A DNA stretch of 64,000 nucleotides from Lyophyllum atratum. Its lineage: Eukaryota > Basidiomycota > Agaricomycetes > Agaricales > Lyophyllaceae. Shown in pieces: positions 43,067-54,226 of the stretch. Every line of letters begins with the position of its first letter. Within the stretch, counting starts at the first letter, position 1. The notes under the pieces are model-generated. The model was not told the DNA's origin. It did no database searches and was given only the letters and a program-made list of their open reading frames with translations. A program made the translations under genes and the position numbers. The stretch spans positions 1,240,001 to 1,304,000 of the forward strand of contig JACGCN010000009.1 of NCBI GenBank assembly GCA_014905825.1, written 5' to 3'.

Positions 43067-44512
43067 TTAAATCTGTGGGAGCGTGAACACAAGACTCAGA
43101 ACCGTATTCCTCCAAAGCTTGACCTCGACGTCGCAATCAGACCATAGCCTCAGCCGCAGTTTTGACAGCTTGGCGGGGAGAATGCTCTTCGAGGAAGTCG
43201 AACCACATGACAATACGACTGTCGCAGACAGAAGACGGCAGAAGGATCGGCGCTCATAGATAGTCCTGTGTCTGCGGGAGTTTGTCAGAAGGAAGCAGGA
43301 GGGGTGACGAAATAAGACTAACAAATACATAGTTTTGAGGCTTCCCAACATGATCTGGAGCATTTGCGGTTTCAGGGTATAAACTTTCTCATAAGAAGAC
43401 GCGATCCGGAGTGATGGCAAGGTAGACCCCAGGTTACAAACTTTGATACAGTATCGCATCAGGTTAGGCCAGCCTGGTTGAATGGAGGAGTCCGCAACGG
43501 CGAACCACCCAAGGAGATAGCTCAAACAGAGATCACCTTGGTAATCGAAGCCCTTCGTCCACGGAGTCTTCGACATGGATTGAGCGCCCGAGATACAGCC
43601 CACGTAGTGCGCCAAAGTCGTTGCAGGTAATTACCTCCGCAAGGTCCATCGCATTCCTGTTCTTGACCGTCATCTCCCACCGTGCCGCGAAGTGCCAGTC
43701 ATCGCAGCGACGGATGAAGTTTTTGTCGTACGTCTCATGTTCGTAGTGCTGTCACATTCGCATCAGCAATAGAAGATGAGTACACCGGTATCGCGGGTCT
43801 TGAACGTGAAGAACCAAGGCGAAACACTGGCCATGTACGTCCGCCCACCAAGATTCTCGATGTACACCTCGTCCGCGCCGTAATTCACCGTATAACCGCC
43901 CATGGGCCACGCCCAGTTCCACTGGAACATCATGTCCATAATTTGCATCGCACCAAATGTCGCCGGATCCGTAAAGAACGATGGCAAAAAGTAAACACTC
44001 GGCAGCGACGCCTCGCCCTTGGCCTAAGCTGCATGCTTCCCCAGGAAAGGTAGATACGAGCAGGTGGTCCGTGTCTGGAGGATATATCAGCTGGTGTGGA
44101 TGTGAGCGGTACGCGGTGAGGTAGTCGCGGATCACGGTGGCGGCGGCGTGTGTGGCGCACGGAAGCGAGGACACGTCGAAGGAGAGGAAGAGCTTGAAGT
44201 TGCTGTTGCTGTTCTTCGCGGCGATGAAGGCGTCCGCGATGCGCGCGGGGTGTCAGGGATCGCGAGCGACATTGAGCACGAAGGCACCGATGCCTTTAGA
44301 GGAGACCAGGAGGATGTCTACAGGACTAAGGTCAGAAGATGCTTTGGGACCAGTCAGCCACTTTGACCATGAAGTGAGCAACGACTACTTCTTGTCGGGT
44401 AGACTGGGGTTCTGCTGGAGAATCACCCCCGGATGGGGCTTGCACGTCTGCATCATCTCCAGCAACCAGCGAGAGTAAGGGACAAAAAGACGAATAAGGC
44501 GAGGGACAGCAT
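43067..44512 (-). pseudogene. GH71 alpha-1,3-glucanase (mutanase) pseudogene
   Basis: GH71 enzymes are secreted endo-alpha-1,3-glucanases acting on fungal wall glucan. The ATG at 44512 opens a signal peptide (MLSLALFVFLSLTLA) and, after an intron, QSTRQEVVVAHFMV. The conserved order follows: KGIGAFVLNVARDP, HPARIADAFIAAKNS, NFKLFLSFDVSSLPC, DHLLVSTFPGEACSLGQG, FQWNWAWPMGGYTVNYGADE, YMASVSPWFFTFK, DDWHFAARWEMTVKNR, AEVITWNDFGASHYVG, and C-terminal PDHVGKPQNY and ATVVLSCGSTSS. Lesions: TGA at 44253-44255 where the family has Trp (DPW), TGA at 43254-43256 where Trp is expected (DYLW), missing sequence before the GIGAFVLN block and frame changes in the last third. The catalytic acidic segments remain readable, so decay is recent. 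Part of the disruption could be misread introns, but two Trp-to-stop changes argue against that. Confidence 0.78.
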
Positions 44513-44795
44513 TGCGGGGAGACAGAGGGTTGCGCAACTGACAAGTCTATTAAGACACGGTCCCTGACATCCACCATTTATTTCCAACTGTGCCAAACGT
44601 TAGTTCTGGTCAGAGACGAAGATCCTCGACTCGAAAACATACCTCATTGGTCCAAATCTAATCCACCCACCACCCAAAGCGCCAAAAATATAATTAATTT
44701 CGTACTGAATTAAAGGTATAGCACACATCCCTCCCACCCGCCTCCCAACCATTAGCAAAAAATAAGTACAGATGCACCACCACCCGTCGTGCACC

Positions 44796-47316
44796 TCAAT
44801 CAATCTCAATAGCATCATCCACAAGCTCCCCAGGCGTCTCCATCAGCAATAGCCCATCCGTCTCCAGCTTACGCCTCTTGCTTGGGCTCTCCAACAAGTC
44901 ACCCTTCGCATCACCAGCACCATTCTGCATAGGTTTGCGTCGTTTCGGCGTAGGCGCCAGATCAATGACGTCGCTGTCCATGTCGATGGGCAGGGATCGC
45001 TTTTTCGAGGTACGGGGCGGAGTCTCGGGTTCCGGTACCGGAGCTTTCTCCTTTTTAGGCGGTCGGGGAAGCGGGGAGGGGAGAATGTACGGAGGTGAAT
45101 TAGGTGGGTAGTCCAGCCTACGTAACATTTAATCAGTATCTGCCTCAAGAGTAAAGGTAGACTTATCAATACGCACGGAAGCTCGCCAAGCCCAACCGAG
45201 ATAGTCCCCCACTCGCCCTCTTCATCCACAATTGTCAAGAAATTCCCGCGCGTCACGTTCAGACTCTCCAACGTCCGCTCCAAGTTATCGTCCCAGTCCG
45301 GGTCGCTCAGCACCCTCTTATCCTCATACACGCTGACCTCCCTCTGACCGTCCTCGCCCAAGATGCCCTTGATCACATCTCCGAGCAACGCGCGACTGGG
45401 ATCGCACCGGACGAGCGCATATGTGTCACGGCAGATACCGCATGCAGGGTTCGGGCGCGAGAGCGTGATGGTGCTCAGCGGGACTGCGGGCTTGTACTGC
45501 AGGTGGACGTTGCGCAACGCAGAGTGATTGCGTCGCAGGAGGTGTAGCGCCTGCAACACAATGAGGCCCGAGACGATGGCGTTCGTGGTGGCTATTGCTG
45601 GAATAATGTTGCCTGCCATTTCTACAATGCCGAAGGTGTTATGGGACGTGTTTGGAAAATATAATGAACCATGTACCTTTCACTTCCCAGCGGGTCTGTC
45701 CGCCAATACCATACGCCGCAGATCGAAGGTTCGACGCCGCAGTAACAAAGTCGAGTGTATCTTCGTCGTCTTTATCGAACGCAATCGTGGTTTCGTTGCC
45801 ACTTCGGAGGCGGGTTGCTAAGCGGTCCGTACTACAAAAGAATATGTATCAATGTATAACAGGAACGCAAAATGTCGAAGACATACCTCTCAACGAACAA
45901 CTCGATATTGTCCCGTAATGATAGTGCCCTCTGATCCTTGAGCCCTGACGTCCCCGCACCATTCGGATGAGAAATCCCGTTCGGAATATTGCTTCCACTT
46001 CCACCAGCCCGATCAACGCCACTACCGCCACTCCTCGGTTCCCCACCCACGTCGCGGAGCACAAACGTCCGGTCCATGATCGCGTCGAATTCGAGTGGGA
46101 CCGGCGGCGCCCGAGACCTCCACATGTCCGCCATGACGAGGAGGTTTTTGATGTCTGCGTTGAAGACCTAAGATGGGAGGTTGTTGAGGATCAATATCAG
46201 TGATAGAGCAAGGGCGCTGACCTTTTGGAAGACGAGCCTTGCCGCATCTTTGCTGATTTCGGGGGAGGTTGAGCGGAGAGCAGCACGAACGCCGTTGAAA
46301 GCCTGAGCTTCTTTTCGTAGGGTGGCAATTTCTTGCTCTGTGATGAGTTGTTCATGAGTATTCGAGAAGTCGATAGAGTGAGCGCGTACCATTTTCACCA
46401 TGTTTTTCTGCCTCATCCAATTCCACGCCGGCGTCTTCATCCTCACCAAACAATTGCCTGAAAAGGGATAAGGATTTGAGAAGTACGATAGAACCGTGCC
46501 GCACCCCAAAAGGTAGCTTTTACTCCAGACAATGCAGTGAATAGGTTGGCTTGGCGTCGACCGGATAGTGCAGACAGGGAATGTCTTGGGTGTTGGCTTG
46601 GGAATGCAGTCGAAACACTCAGTTTGGTCCTGCGAAATGTGAGAAACAGATTGGCGTCGAGGTTTCTGAGACAAACCTTCAACAGTGGCTGAACCTGACC
46701 CAGGTAGCCAGCCGTGCCCGACTCGACAAGCGGAACTTGTGCGGCCATGCACATTTTATTCACGTGTCTCCGAGCGTCTATAACGCGTTGCGCTCAGTGG
46801 ACGGAAGCGTTGGGTCGAGGAGTATAGAGCTCACCGAGGTTGTCGAGCGCGTTGAGGACAATGTCGAATTGCTGGAACCAGGGTATGTCGTACTGTGGTT
46901 CCTTGATGTTGCCGTGAATGGGCGTCAGTTTGACATTGGGATTGAACGGAGCTGCCGTCTGTGCGGCGATCTTGGAAGAAGGTGTCAACATTTGCGAATG
47001 CCACAGGAAACGCGCGGCTCACCAAGGCTTTGCTCTGCTTCACGTCCTTTTTCTTAAAGAGGAACTGGCGATTCAGGTTGGACAAGTCAATAGTGTCAAG
47101 GTCTAGTAGAGTGATGTCTCCGAATCCAGTGAGAACGATGTTCTTCACTAGAAATCCATGAGAGGTCTGCTCGACAACTGAACTTGATGACCTACAGAGT
47201 TCGCATCCTATACCGCCTGCACCGACGAGCAGAACCTTCGTTTTAGACAGCTGGTCGAAGAGCTCTGGACCTAAGATTGCGCGGGCGTGCGCTGAACGTG
47301 CTTTGGCTGTGGACAT
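44796..47316 (-). CDS. UBA2: SUMO-activating enzyme subunit UBA2
   Basis: This is the catalytic subunit of the SUMO E1, paired with AOS1 in the nucleus; it adenylates SUMO and carries it as a thioester. The ATG at 47316 gives [20 protein letters not shown], then the ATP-binding [20 protein letters not shown] (interrupted by an intron). [37 protein letters not shown] and [11 protein letters not shown] follow, then [16 protein letters not shown]. The zinc CxxC in [10 protein letters not shown] and the catalytic Cys in [18 protein letters not shown] come next. Later blocks are [20 protein letters not shown], the second CxxC in [11 protein letters not shown], and the ubiquitin-fold domain ([20 protein letters not shown]). 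A Gly/Ser/Asn-rich insert lies near residues 290-330. The C-terminal tail has Lys/Arg clusters ([15 protein letters not shown]) that suit a nuclear signal. Stop TGA 44796-44798. There are ten or more short introns. The call is firm. Confidence 0.93.
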
Positions 47317-50300
47317 GGTGGTGGTTGCGGTTAGAGCATAGAGAGTACAGATTTTGACGCGAACAAGTGTCACGTATACGTCGGGTCACTCTTGGTCACG
47401 TCCCGGACGTCCGGATCAGAAATACGTGAAGGCACGCCGATGTTGTATTGCTTTCACTTGTCGGAAGGCGATGAACGCCTTCGTCTACGTTTGCTCGCTG
47501 TTTACTCTTCCTCCTGATGTTTCTATCTTCTCGGGCTGCGTTCGAGGTTTATCGACATTGCCGGCCTTTGTCACAGATTATGAAGCGAAATGTTCATCAT
47601 AATTGAAGTCAACCTTGAGTCATCCTGAACAGGCAGTGCTCACATCGAAACCTCGGCCGCCGCATCGTAACGATCACCAGCTTCTTTACTCGACGACCCC
47701 TGTGACGGAAGAATGTTTGAGCATTTTGTGAAAAATGCTTCGCGGTGGATACTTATGATGGTGCCAGTTCCCCTAGTCAGGCAACGCCAAAACGGACAGA
47801 TTTGAGGCGGGTTGAGCTAGAAAATCATGTTCGAATTCTGCCACGGGAAACTAGGCTGGGATAACCACAAGCGTGCATCCCTCTGCAGATACTTCTAGAA
47901 TTCTAGCCCTGGCTGATATCTGCAATATCGAGAACTTAGATGCGGGCTTTGCACCCCTGTGCGCTACGGTGTCAGAGCCGGAAGGAACGCTATCGTCACA
48001 ACGTTGGAACACTAAAGCTCAGCGCTCAAGGGTTGATCAGCCCTCTCGAACCATCATATGTTTCTGACTGATCACTGGAGTGTGAATCTCCTTGACATAG
48101 ATGTCTCAACAAACTGGAACATGCGATCAGCGTGTGCGGGTACGCGCTTCTCTATACAGGCGCCATGAGACCCCTCATGGGACCCTTCGGTGACAGCCGG
48201 TGGAGATGCTATGAAGGCATCTTATCTGACATGTCTTATGCCTCCGAAGACCGCCTACCAAGGTGTGCGAATGCATAGACCTGATCCAGGCTTCCGTACT
48301 TCGAAGTACGCCCATCCCACTGCTTTCATGATCGTGGCAGCCTTGATTTAGCCTCAAATAGATTCTGAGAGTCTCCAATCACCTTGTGAATGGATTTTAG
48401 TTTGCATTGATCGGCGTATACACGTCAAGTATCAATATGTAACGGTGTGCATCCTCAACATTCACTCTCCCAACTGCTATCGGCAGTGTGACCATTTATA
48501 TGACGCTTTTATGATCCCAGACCAGAATTCGCCAGTAAGACGTGAGTTCTCGATGGGTTGGACCACCAACCCAGAGAGCACACGGCAGAAGGGGTTCTGG
48601 TTCCGGGTGCACCTCGTACCGTCGCATAAACTCGATACGCTGTTGCGATGTACTCGAGTACCTGGGAAACGGTAGAGTTCAAATTTCTGGATTTACTTCG
48701 CAGTGTCAGCGACGCTTGGAGACGAAATTTCTCAAATGCAGATGTGGATGAGGATATTCTCGCTCGATGTCACAGAATCCAGATGTCATCATTTGTATTC
48801 ATCTACTTCTTGAACGCTGCTCGATTGGGATGTCCGGGGATCTGCTGCTGCGATGTCGTCTTGATGCATCAGCTTGTTGAGCTGAGAGGATAGATTTACC
48901 AGCGCTACTTATTCTTATTCGAGTAGGTTGCGCAGCAGAGGGGAACTTTTTGTGCTTCGGAGCCAGGATCGATCGTGGTGATGCTGTTCTGTCGCACATG
49001 GTATCGGTGAACCTTCGAACTGAAAGCGGCTTGGTGCAGTCCTGAGCATAGAATCAAGTTGGCGTCGTGTAAGGAGAACAGATGCATTTCACCAAAAATG
49101 GCCCGACATCTTGCATTAACCGAATAGCACCTTCTGAGTCCCACGTCACGAATTCAAGGTTCCATCGAGCGCCCGTCGAACATGGAACTACGTGAGCAGC
49201 AGAGTGAAGAGTTTGCTCTTGGAAGTATCCCATCCTCCGATCGGCTGGGAACATGCACCGGGGATGTTGTAACGTCAGGCCGTAACGCTTGCGAATAGTG
49301 TGGTCTATCCTATCCAGCATCCCGGTCGAGTATTGATGAGCATTCTGTATATGTATATTGGGCTGCTATAGTTGCTTATCGGCGACAATGTCTGTAACCG
49401 GTTAGAGCTAGTAATAGGCGCCTCGAGTGTCAGTAGATGCCCGGGTATGAAACAGGTTAGTAGCTGTATGGCCCTGTGGAGCGCGCAGGGCCTTGACATC
49501 GGCGGCAAGAGCATCGGGGTAAGATTAGTGCCTTGCTTCGTCCGAGATGATCGATGACGGAGGAACATGAGCATCCGCACCACCAGCCTGCACATCCACC
49601 TTCCTGCAGCCTGACACCATCTGGATGTCTGGATGCCGGCTCTGGGACACGCCCTGTCAACAATCCTAACGTAGTTCCTGATACTAAGAAACCATGCAAT
49701 AGCAGGTTTCTCGGATGTCAGGAGCTAGGAGAGAGATCCGAGGGGCGAAGCAAAGCGATCAGCATTGTCGTGCAGACATTGACCATAGTGCATGGTGTGC
49801 TCTCCTCGTTCGCCGTTCACTGGCTCACATCCCTCCAAAGAGGAGAGGATGATGTTATGCTGAAGTTGGTGTTGGGACGGATCACGAGTTCGCTTCAAGG
49901 ACCTGTGTAAAAGGGCGGACGGAGTGCGGTGGGGACGTACCTGCGACCATCCTTGAGTTCCATGCTCGTGGACATCCAGTTTGAAGGCGAAGAGGTGGGA
50001 CGACGAGCGATGTCATGGTTGCAAGAACGCTCAAACTTGACAGCATGTTGGGCGTTTCTACTGTAGTTCGCACTCCGCTTATTCTAACTTGAAGTTGAAC
50101 TCGACGTCTCAGATACTGAATCTTACTGCACTGCTGATTTCTCTCTTCTCAAGCTTCAATTTGCCACTAGGAAACCTACTGGTCCCTGCCGCAGCTGTCC
50201 CGGCTGGCGAAGGCGAAGTGTCTATCCGTTTGCAAATGTTTTATCTCAAATTTCGGCGCATGCCACTTCGTCGATATTTCTATCCTTCGACTTGAATCAG

Positions 50301-51538
50301 AGGCAGCAGCGGGATCTCACTTTTCCATGGGGGAACCATCCGTCTTCTTCGATTCCTAACTCCCGAGTCTTTTGGTCGGACTCAAGAAGGAGGCCGTCCC
50401 TGAAGCTATGACGGGCTGAAAATCAGACCATAGGTTCGCTGAGGCGCTGTTTGACTGGACTCGAAGCTTGGATCCGTCACATACATACAGAAGGCCTAGC
50501 GGCGCTGTCGCACCACGGGAGGCACGATTCACGTTACTCAGAGGATTCTTGTTACTCATGATATTTTAGGTCTTCACAGCCAATCGATCTTTGTTGTATA
50601 GCCACCCATTCACCTTACAAGGGCGACTTATCTCACACTCTAGATCATCTCTCACCCAACCAGACTAAACTCAACATTGCACACAGTCACCGGTCACCCC
50701 TTGCAAAACCAGTAGACGCTCAGAGTCATCCTTTGATCGATGGCATCTTTGGACCAGTTTTCATCAACATTCTTCGCCCATCGATTTGATGACGATGAAT
50801 TGTCTCCCCCGCTCTCATCGACTACCCTCCAGCGGCCACCGCATAGTATCTTCTCGGGCGCTATCATGCCCCTCTCCCAGAATACACTTTCCAACCTCGA
50901 GATGCTCTTGTTGCGGGTCCTAATGTCCGATATAGACACTGATGAATGGGTGATCTGAACTGGTACCTATGACATGCAAGAGTCTTCAACCAAAAATGCA
51001 TTCCGTCGCCTCATCACTGGCGCCTTCCCACCTGAAAGCACGTCGAACATGGTACCCTCCTCTGTCTACTCTGGGTGGTGAGAGTACCTGCATCCTTGAT
51101 CAGATGAACAGATGTCTATGTCGGAGGATCGGTTGAACACAACGATGTATCCTTATCTACTTCTATGACAGGAGATCCTTAAAGCTTGATGATGTCTATC
51201 TAGGCGATGGCAAATCCCCGAACAACAGCTATGCGATTGAGAGGATACAAGTTGAAGCGCTCATAGACCAAGTCGTGATCCGCTGGTATCCTTCGTAACG
51301 ATGACCGTGAAACATAGACTGAACTCCCACCCCGCTTGCCGGGCGTTCCGATCATGTCGTGTTGCTTAAAAGCAGACTTAGCTGCTTGAACCACCATAGA
51401 TCTAATCACCCCAGAAGAATGGCAGAGTTCCTTCCAGAACCCCATACCGATTCCACTGTGACTTTGGGCTATGACTTGTGAGATTCCTTTTCCTTCAACT
51501 CCTCGATGCCACTCAGTCAAATGTCCCTTTAGGTTTGC
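47317..51538. other. long gene-poor region
   Basis: About 4.2 kb without a supported gene. Frames such as 48648-48893 (+), 49054-49320 (-), 49554-49910 (+) and 50740-50958 (+) are short, unspliced and without known domains. I found no reverse transcriptase, integrase, transposase or terminal-repeat signature. It may be decayed sequence, but the sequence alone does not show of what. Confidence 0.4.
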
Positions 51539-53156
51539 AATGAAGGTCTGATGCGCTTGTCACCCTCCTACAAGTGTCGAAGGAGCAAGCTGATTATGAT
51601 TGCAGCTCTACTACGTCGCAATTTCTGCTCTATGGGTTTATGATTATTTCCTTACCCTTGACGACGAGGTTCAACCGCATTTTACCTTGCTTAAAGGAGG
51701 GCAATGACGCTGACGAATTCTCAGCTCCAGTATGGCTGGAAAGGAAGGAAATCTCCAAGTCAGCACGTCATTCTCTTGCCGATTCCGTCGTTTTGACATC
51801 GCGTCAAGTATTCTTTCTTTTCCTCCTGGTGCGTTATAAGCTTTTTCAGGTTGATGTGACGTGAGGACCAACAGATCTCGCCAGAATCGGTATCTCCCGT
51901 CGATCATCATGGTCGTGACCTTGGTCGGTCAGTAGTTGCATGCATCGTCCATGGAATTCTGGCGACTTGCTAATATTTTATCACCAGCCTATTTCTCGGA
52001 TTCATGGACATTGGATGTGCGCGCCATATTTCTTACTTTGCTCATACAGTTGCTGAACAGGAATTTGTGCCATCAGGTGTGCGTGTCTCGTACAAATCCA
52101 AGGACCACTGTTTACAACGCCTTATAATTTCATAATCAGCTGTTCTCGCTACTCGTTTGTGGAGATGCTCGAAACAACACTCTTGATATCTACCGCAGAG
52201 CTTTTTCTAACATTACGGTTCGTCAAACCAGTCACCTGCATTTAAATTACTTGCTCTCACCCATCTTTAGGGTCTATGCGCTTTTTGGGCGAAGCAAATG
52301 CATCCTGTTCATCGCTGGGACAATCCTCCTTTGGCAATGGGGAATTACATTTTATGTAGTATCTCAGGCCTCCGTTTTGGGGACAATTCAACCCGCGGCT
52401 CTCCTTTCCCGTGCTACTATCCCACATCTTCCAACTTTGCCAGAAATCAATCTGTATCATGGTGAGGAAAATATCTGCGATGATTTGACCCTGCGCTAAT
52501 TCTACCGCACATGAAGTCTGTACTTACATAGCATTCCCTGTAGTGTATGATCCTCTCGCATTCCTCGCACTGTCCGACACTCATACCTTCCAGAAAACCA
52601 TGGTCGGAGACATATATATGCCTCAGTATCGTCTTTGATGGGCTTGCATTCGTCGGAATCGTCTGTGCCGTGGCAACGGGGAGGAGAGCAACACACATAG
52701 TGTTTCCCTTGACGAGTATCATTCAACGCGACGGTATCTTGTACTTCTTGGTCCTCTTCTCATCAAACCTCCTGTGGCTGCTTCTCGCGGTTTACGCACG
52801 TGTATGTACTTCAAGTACTTCCCTCTATGCCATCACTGATATAACATGGTCTGTAGCCCTCCTTAAAATTCATCCACAACTGGCAGTATGCCCTCTCGTT
52901 CATTAAACCTTCGGTCAATGCTAACCATGTCCCCCTAGGCCAGCTATGATGTATGCATTTGTTTCTCCAACCCTCGTATCGTTTACTTCGCTAAAGGTTT
53001 ATTAGGATATCGTCCATCATGATCAATCGTATTACCTTAAACCTGAAGCGAGAGAGTGGGAGGGACGTAATCATGTGTTGGAGCATACAAACCTTCGAAC
53101 ATACCATCACCGCTGATACAAGCGCTCCCTATCCAGGAATAGATGACGGGGTATAA
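51539..53156 (+). CDS. DUF6533-type multi-pass membrane protein
   Basis: This belongs to a basidiomycete-expanded family of seven-helix membrane proteins with an N-terminal DUF6533 domain and unknown function. The suggested start is ATG 51539-51541 (MK, intron 51545-51604), then LYYVAISALWVYDYFLTLDD. An intron leads to LQYGWKGRKSP and another to FFLFLLVRYKLFQ; these three blocks are the DUF6533 hallmark. Later exons give FVEMLETTLLISTAELFLTL-RVYALFGRSK (intron about 52219-52271), CILFIAGTILLWQWGITFYV, TYIAFPVV, VFDGLAFVGIVCAVATGRRA, IIQRDGILYFLVLFSSNLLW, PSLKFIHNW and ISSIMINRITLNLKRESG. The tail ends in TSAPYPGIDDGV, TAA at 53154-53156. The exon chain between 51840 and 52140 is unresolved and could contain a defect. 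A better-resolved relative lies at 58489. Confidence 0.65.
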
Positions 53157-53706
53157 CTGCATACCAGGGAACGCGGGTACGCGAACTTCAGCTCGAGTCG
53201 ATAAGCATATTCGAGTGAAGCAGAGATCGGAGGCATCATGCGTTGCTCCCGCAGGCTATTCGGTATACCCTCGTATCGTTGCGTCGTAAACATTATCGAG
53301 TTTGTTTGCCTCGAGGGATTGCAATGATGGGAAGAAGCAACGGCGACTGTGGCCGACTTGCTATCGTGAGCTCCAACGCACACCTCCGAGACGCAACCGG
53401 AGAAGACGAGAAGGGAAATAGAGCGGTTTACGGTATTGTTGACCACGGGGTATTACATTCACATGGACCGAGGCTGCTGGCACGTCAAGGGACCACATAT
53501 CCCACCACTAGCTGCTTCTAAGACTAGGTGTCAGCCGGATCTCCGTGTCCACCGCAGTTTGTCTATACAAAGCTAGAGAACACTGAAAATCAAAGGATAG
53601 AATGTAGGTGTTCCCGGCAAGCGGCGGGTTTACCCTTTTTTGCCAATACAAAAGGGCAGTGTGTCCCCAGGCTGCTGTAAACTATACCGCTCAAAGATCC
53701 ATCAAT
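53157..53706. other. intergenic region, no gene seen
   Basis: This is the 3' flank of the membrane-protein gene and the promoter of the NTF2-like gene. Short frames only. Confidence 0.5.
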
Positions 53707-54226
53707 ATGGTATGTCTTTCCTCTAACCCTGGAAATTTGGCTTCGTAACAATTCACATTAGTCCAATGTTCGAAATACAGAACCTCAACCATCGTCTTCA
53801 AGCACTGAGGGAACCCGTGAAGTCGTTCAAGAATGGGTCGCCCTTGTTAAAAATCATCGCTACGATGAGCTTCACTCGCTCGCCACACCCAATGCGAATT
53901 GGTGGGTAGCCGGTCGCAAGGACAAGATCCCTGTGGCCGGTGACATGCCATATAACGAGCGGGCGAAACTCTTGGGCGACGTCTTCGCCAAAGCGGACTG
54001 GTATACGACAGATGTTGTTAGTTTGATAGTGGAAGGCGACTCCGCCGCAATGGAGGTATTGCGGAAGGCTCAAGGTCCTGGAAACCGTCATTACGAAAAT
54101 ACCGCGATGACGAAGTTTACAGTGAGGGACGGGAAGATCACGGAGATCAGGGAATACCTCGACCTGATTTCGTTTGGTTTATACCTGGGTATCTCGGGCA
54201 TCTTTGATTTGTTGAGAAAGGACTAA
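53707..54226 (+). CDS. small NTF2/SnoaL-like protein
   Basis: This is a protein of about 155 residues with an NTF2-like (SnoaL) cone fold signature: REVVQEWVALVKNHRYDELH, then SLATPNANWWVAGRKDKIPV, AKLLGDVFAKADWYTTDVVS, an acidic strand VEGDSAAMEV, RHYENTAMTKFTVRDGKITE and IREYLDLISFGLYLGI. The start ATG (53707-53709) is cut directly after the codon by an intron (53710-53761), so the first coding exon contributes only methionine. The next exon begins SNVRNTEPQPSSSS. Family members are polyketide cyclase-like enzymes, isomerases or ligand-binding proteins. The substrate cannot be told. The C-terminal LGISGIFDLLRKD is hydrophobic and could touch membranes. Confidence 0.78.

Noticed and set aside
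43067..44512. Repeat-induced point mutation as the cause of the GH71 stops
   Set aside because: Both stops are G-to-A changes, but two sites are too few and the surrounding sequence is not AT-biased.
47317..51538. Search for a retrotransposon or DNA transposon in the gene-poor region
   Set aside because: No reverse transcriptase, integrase or transposase motif and no long direct or inverted terminal repeats were visible by eye.
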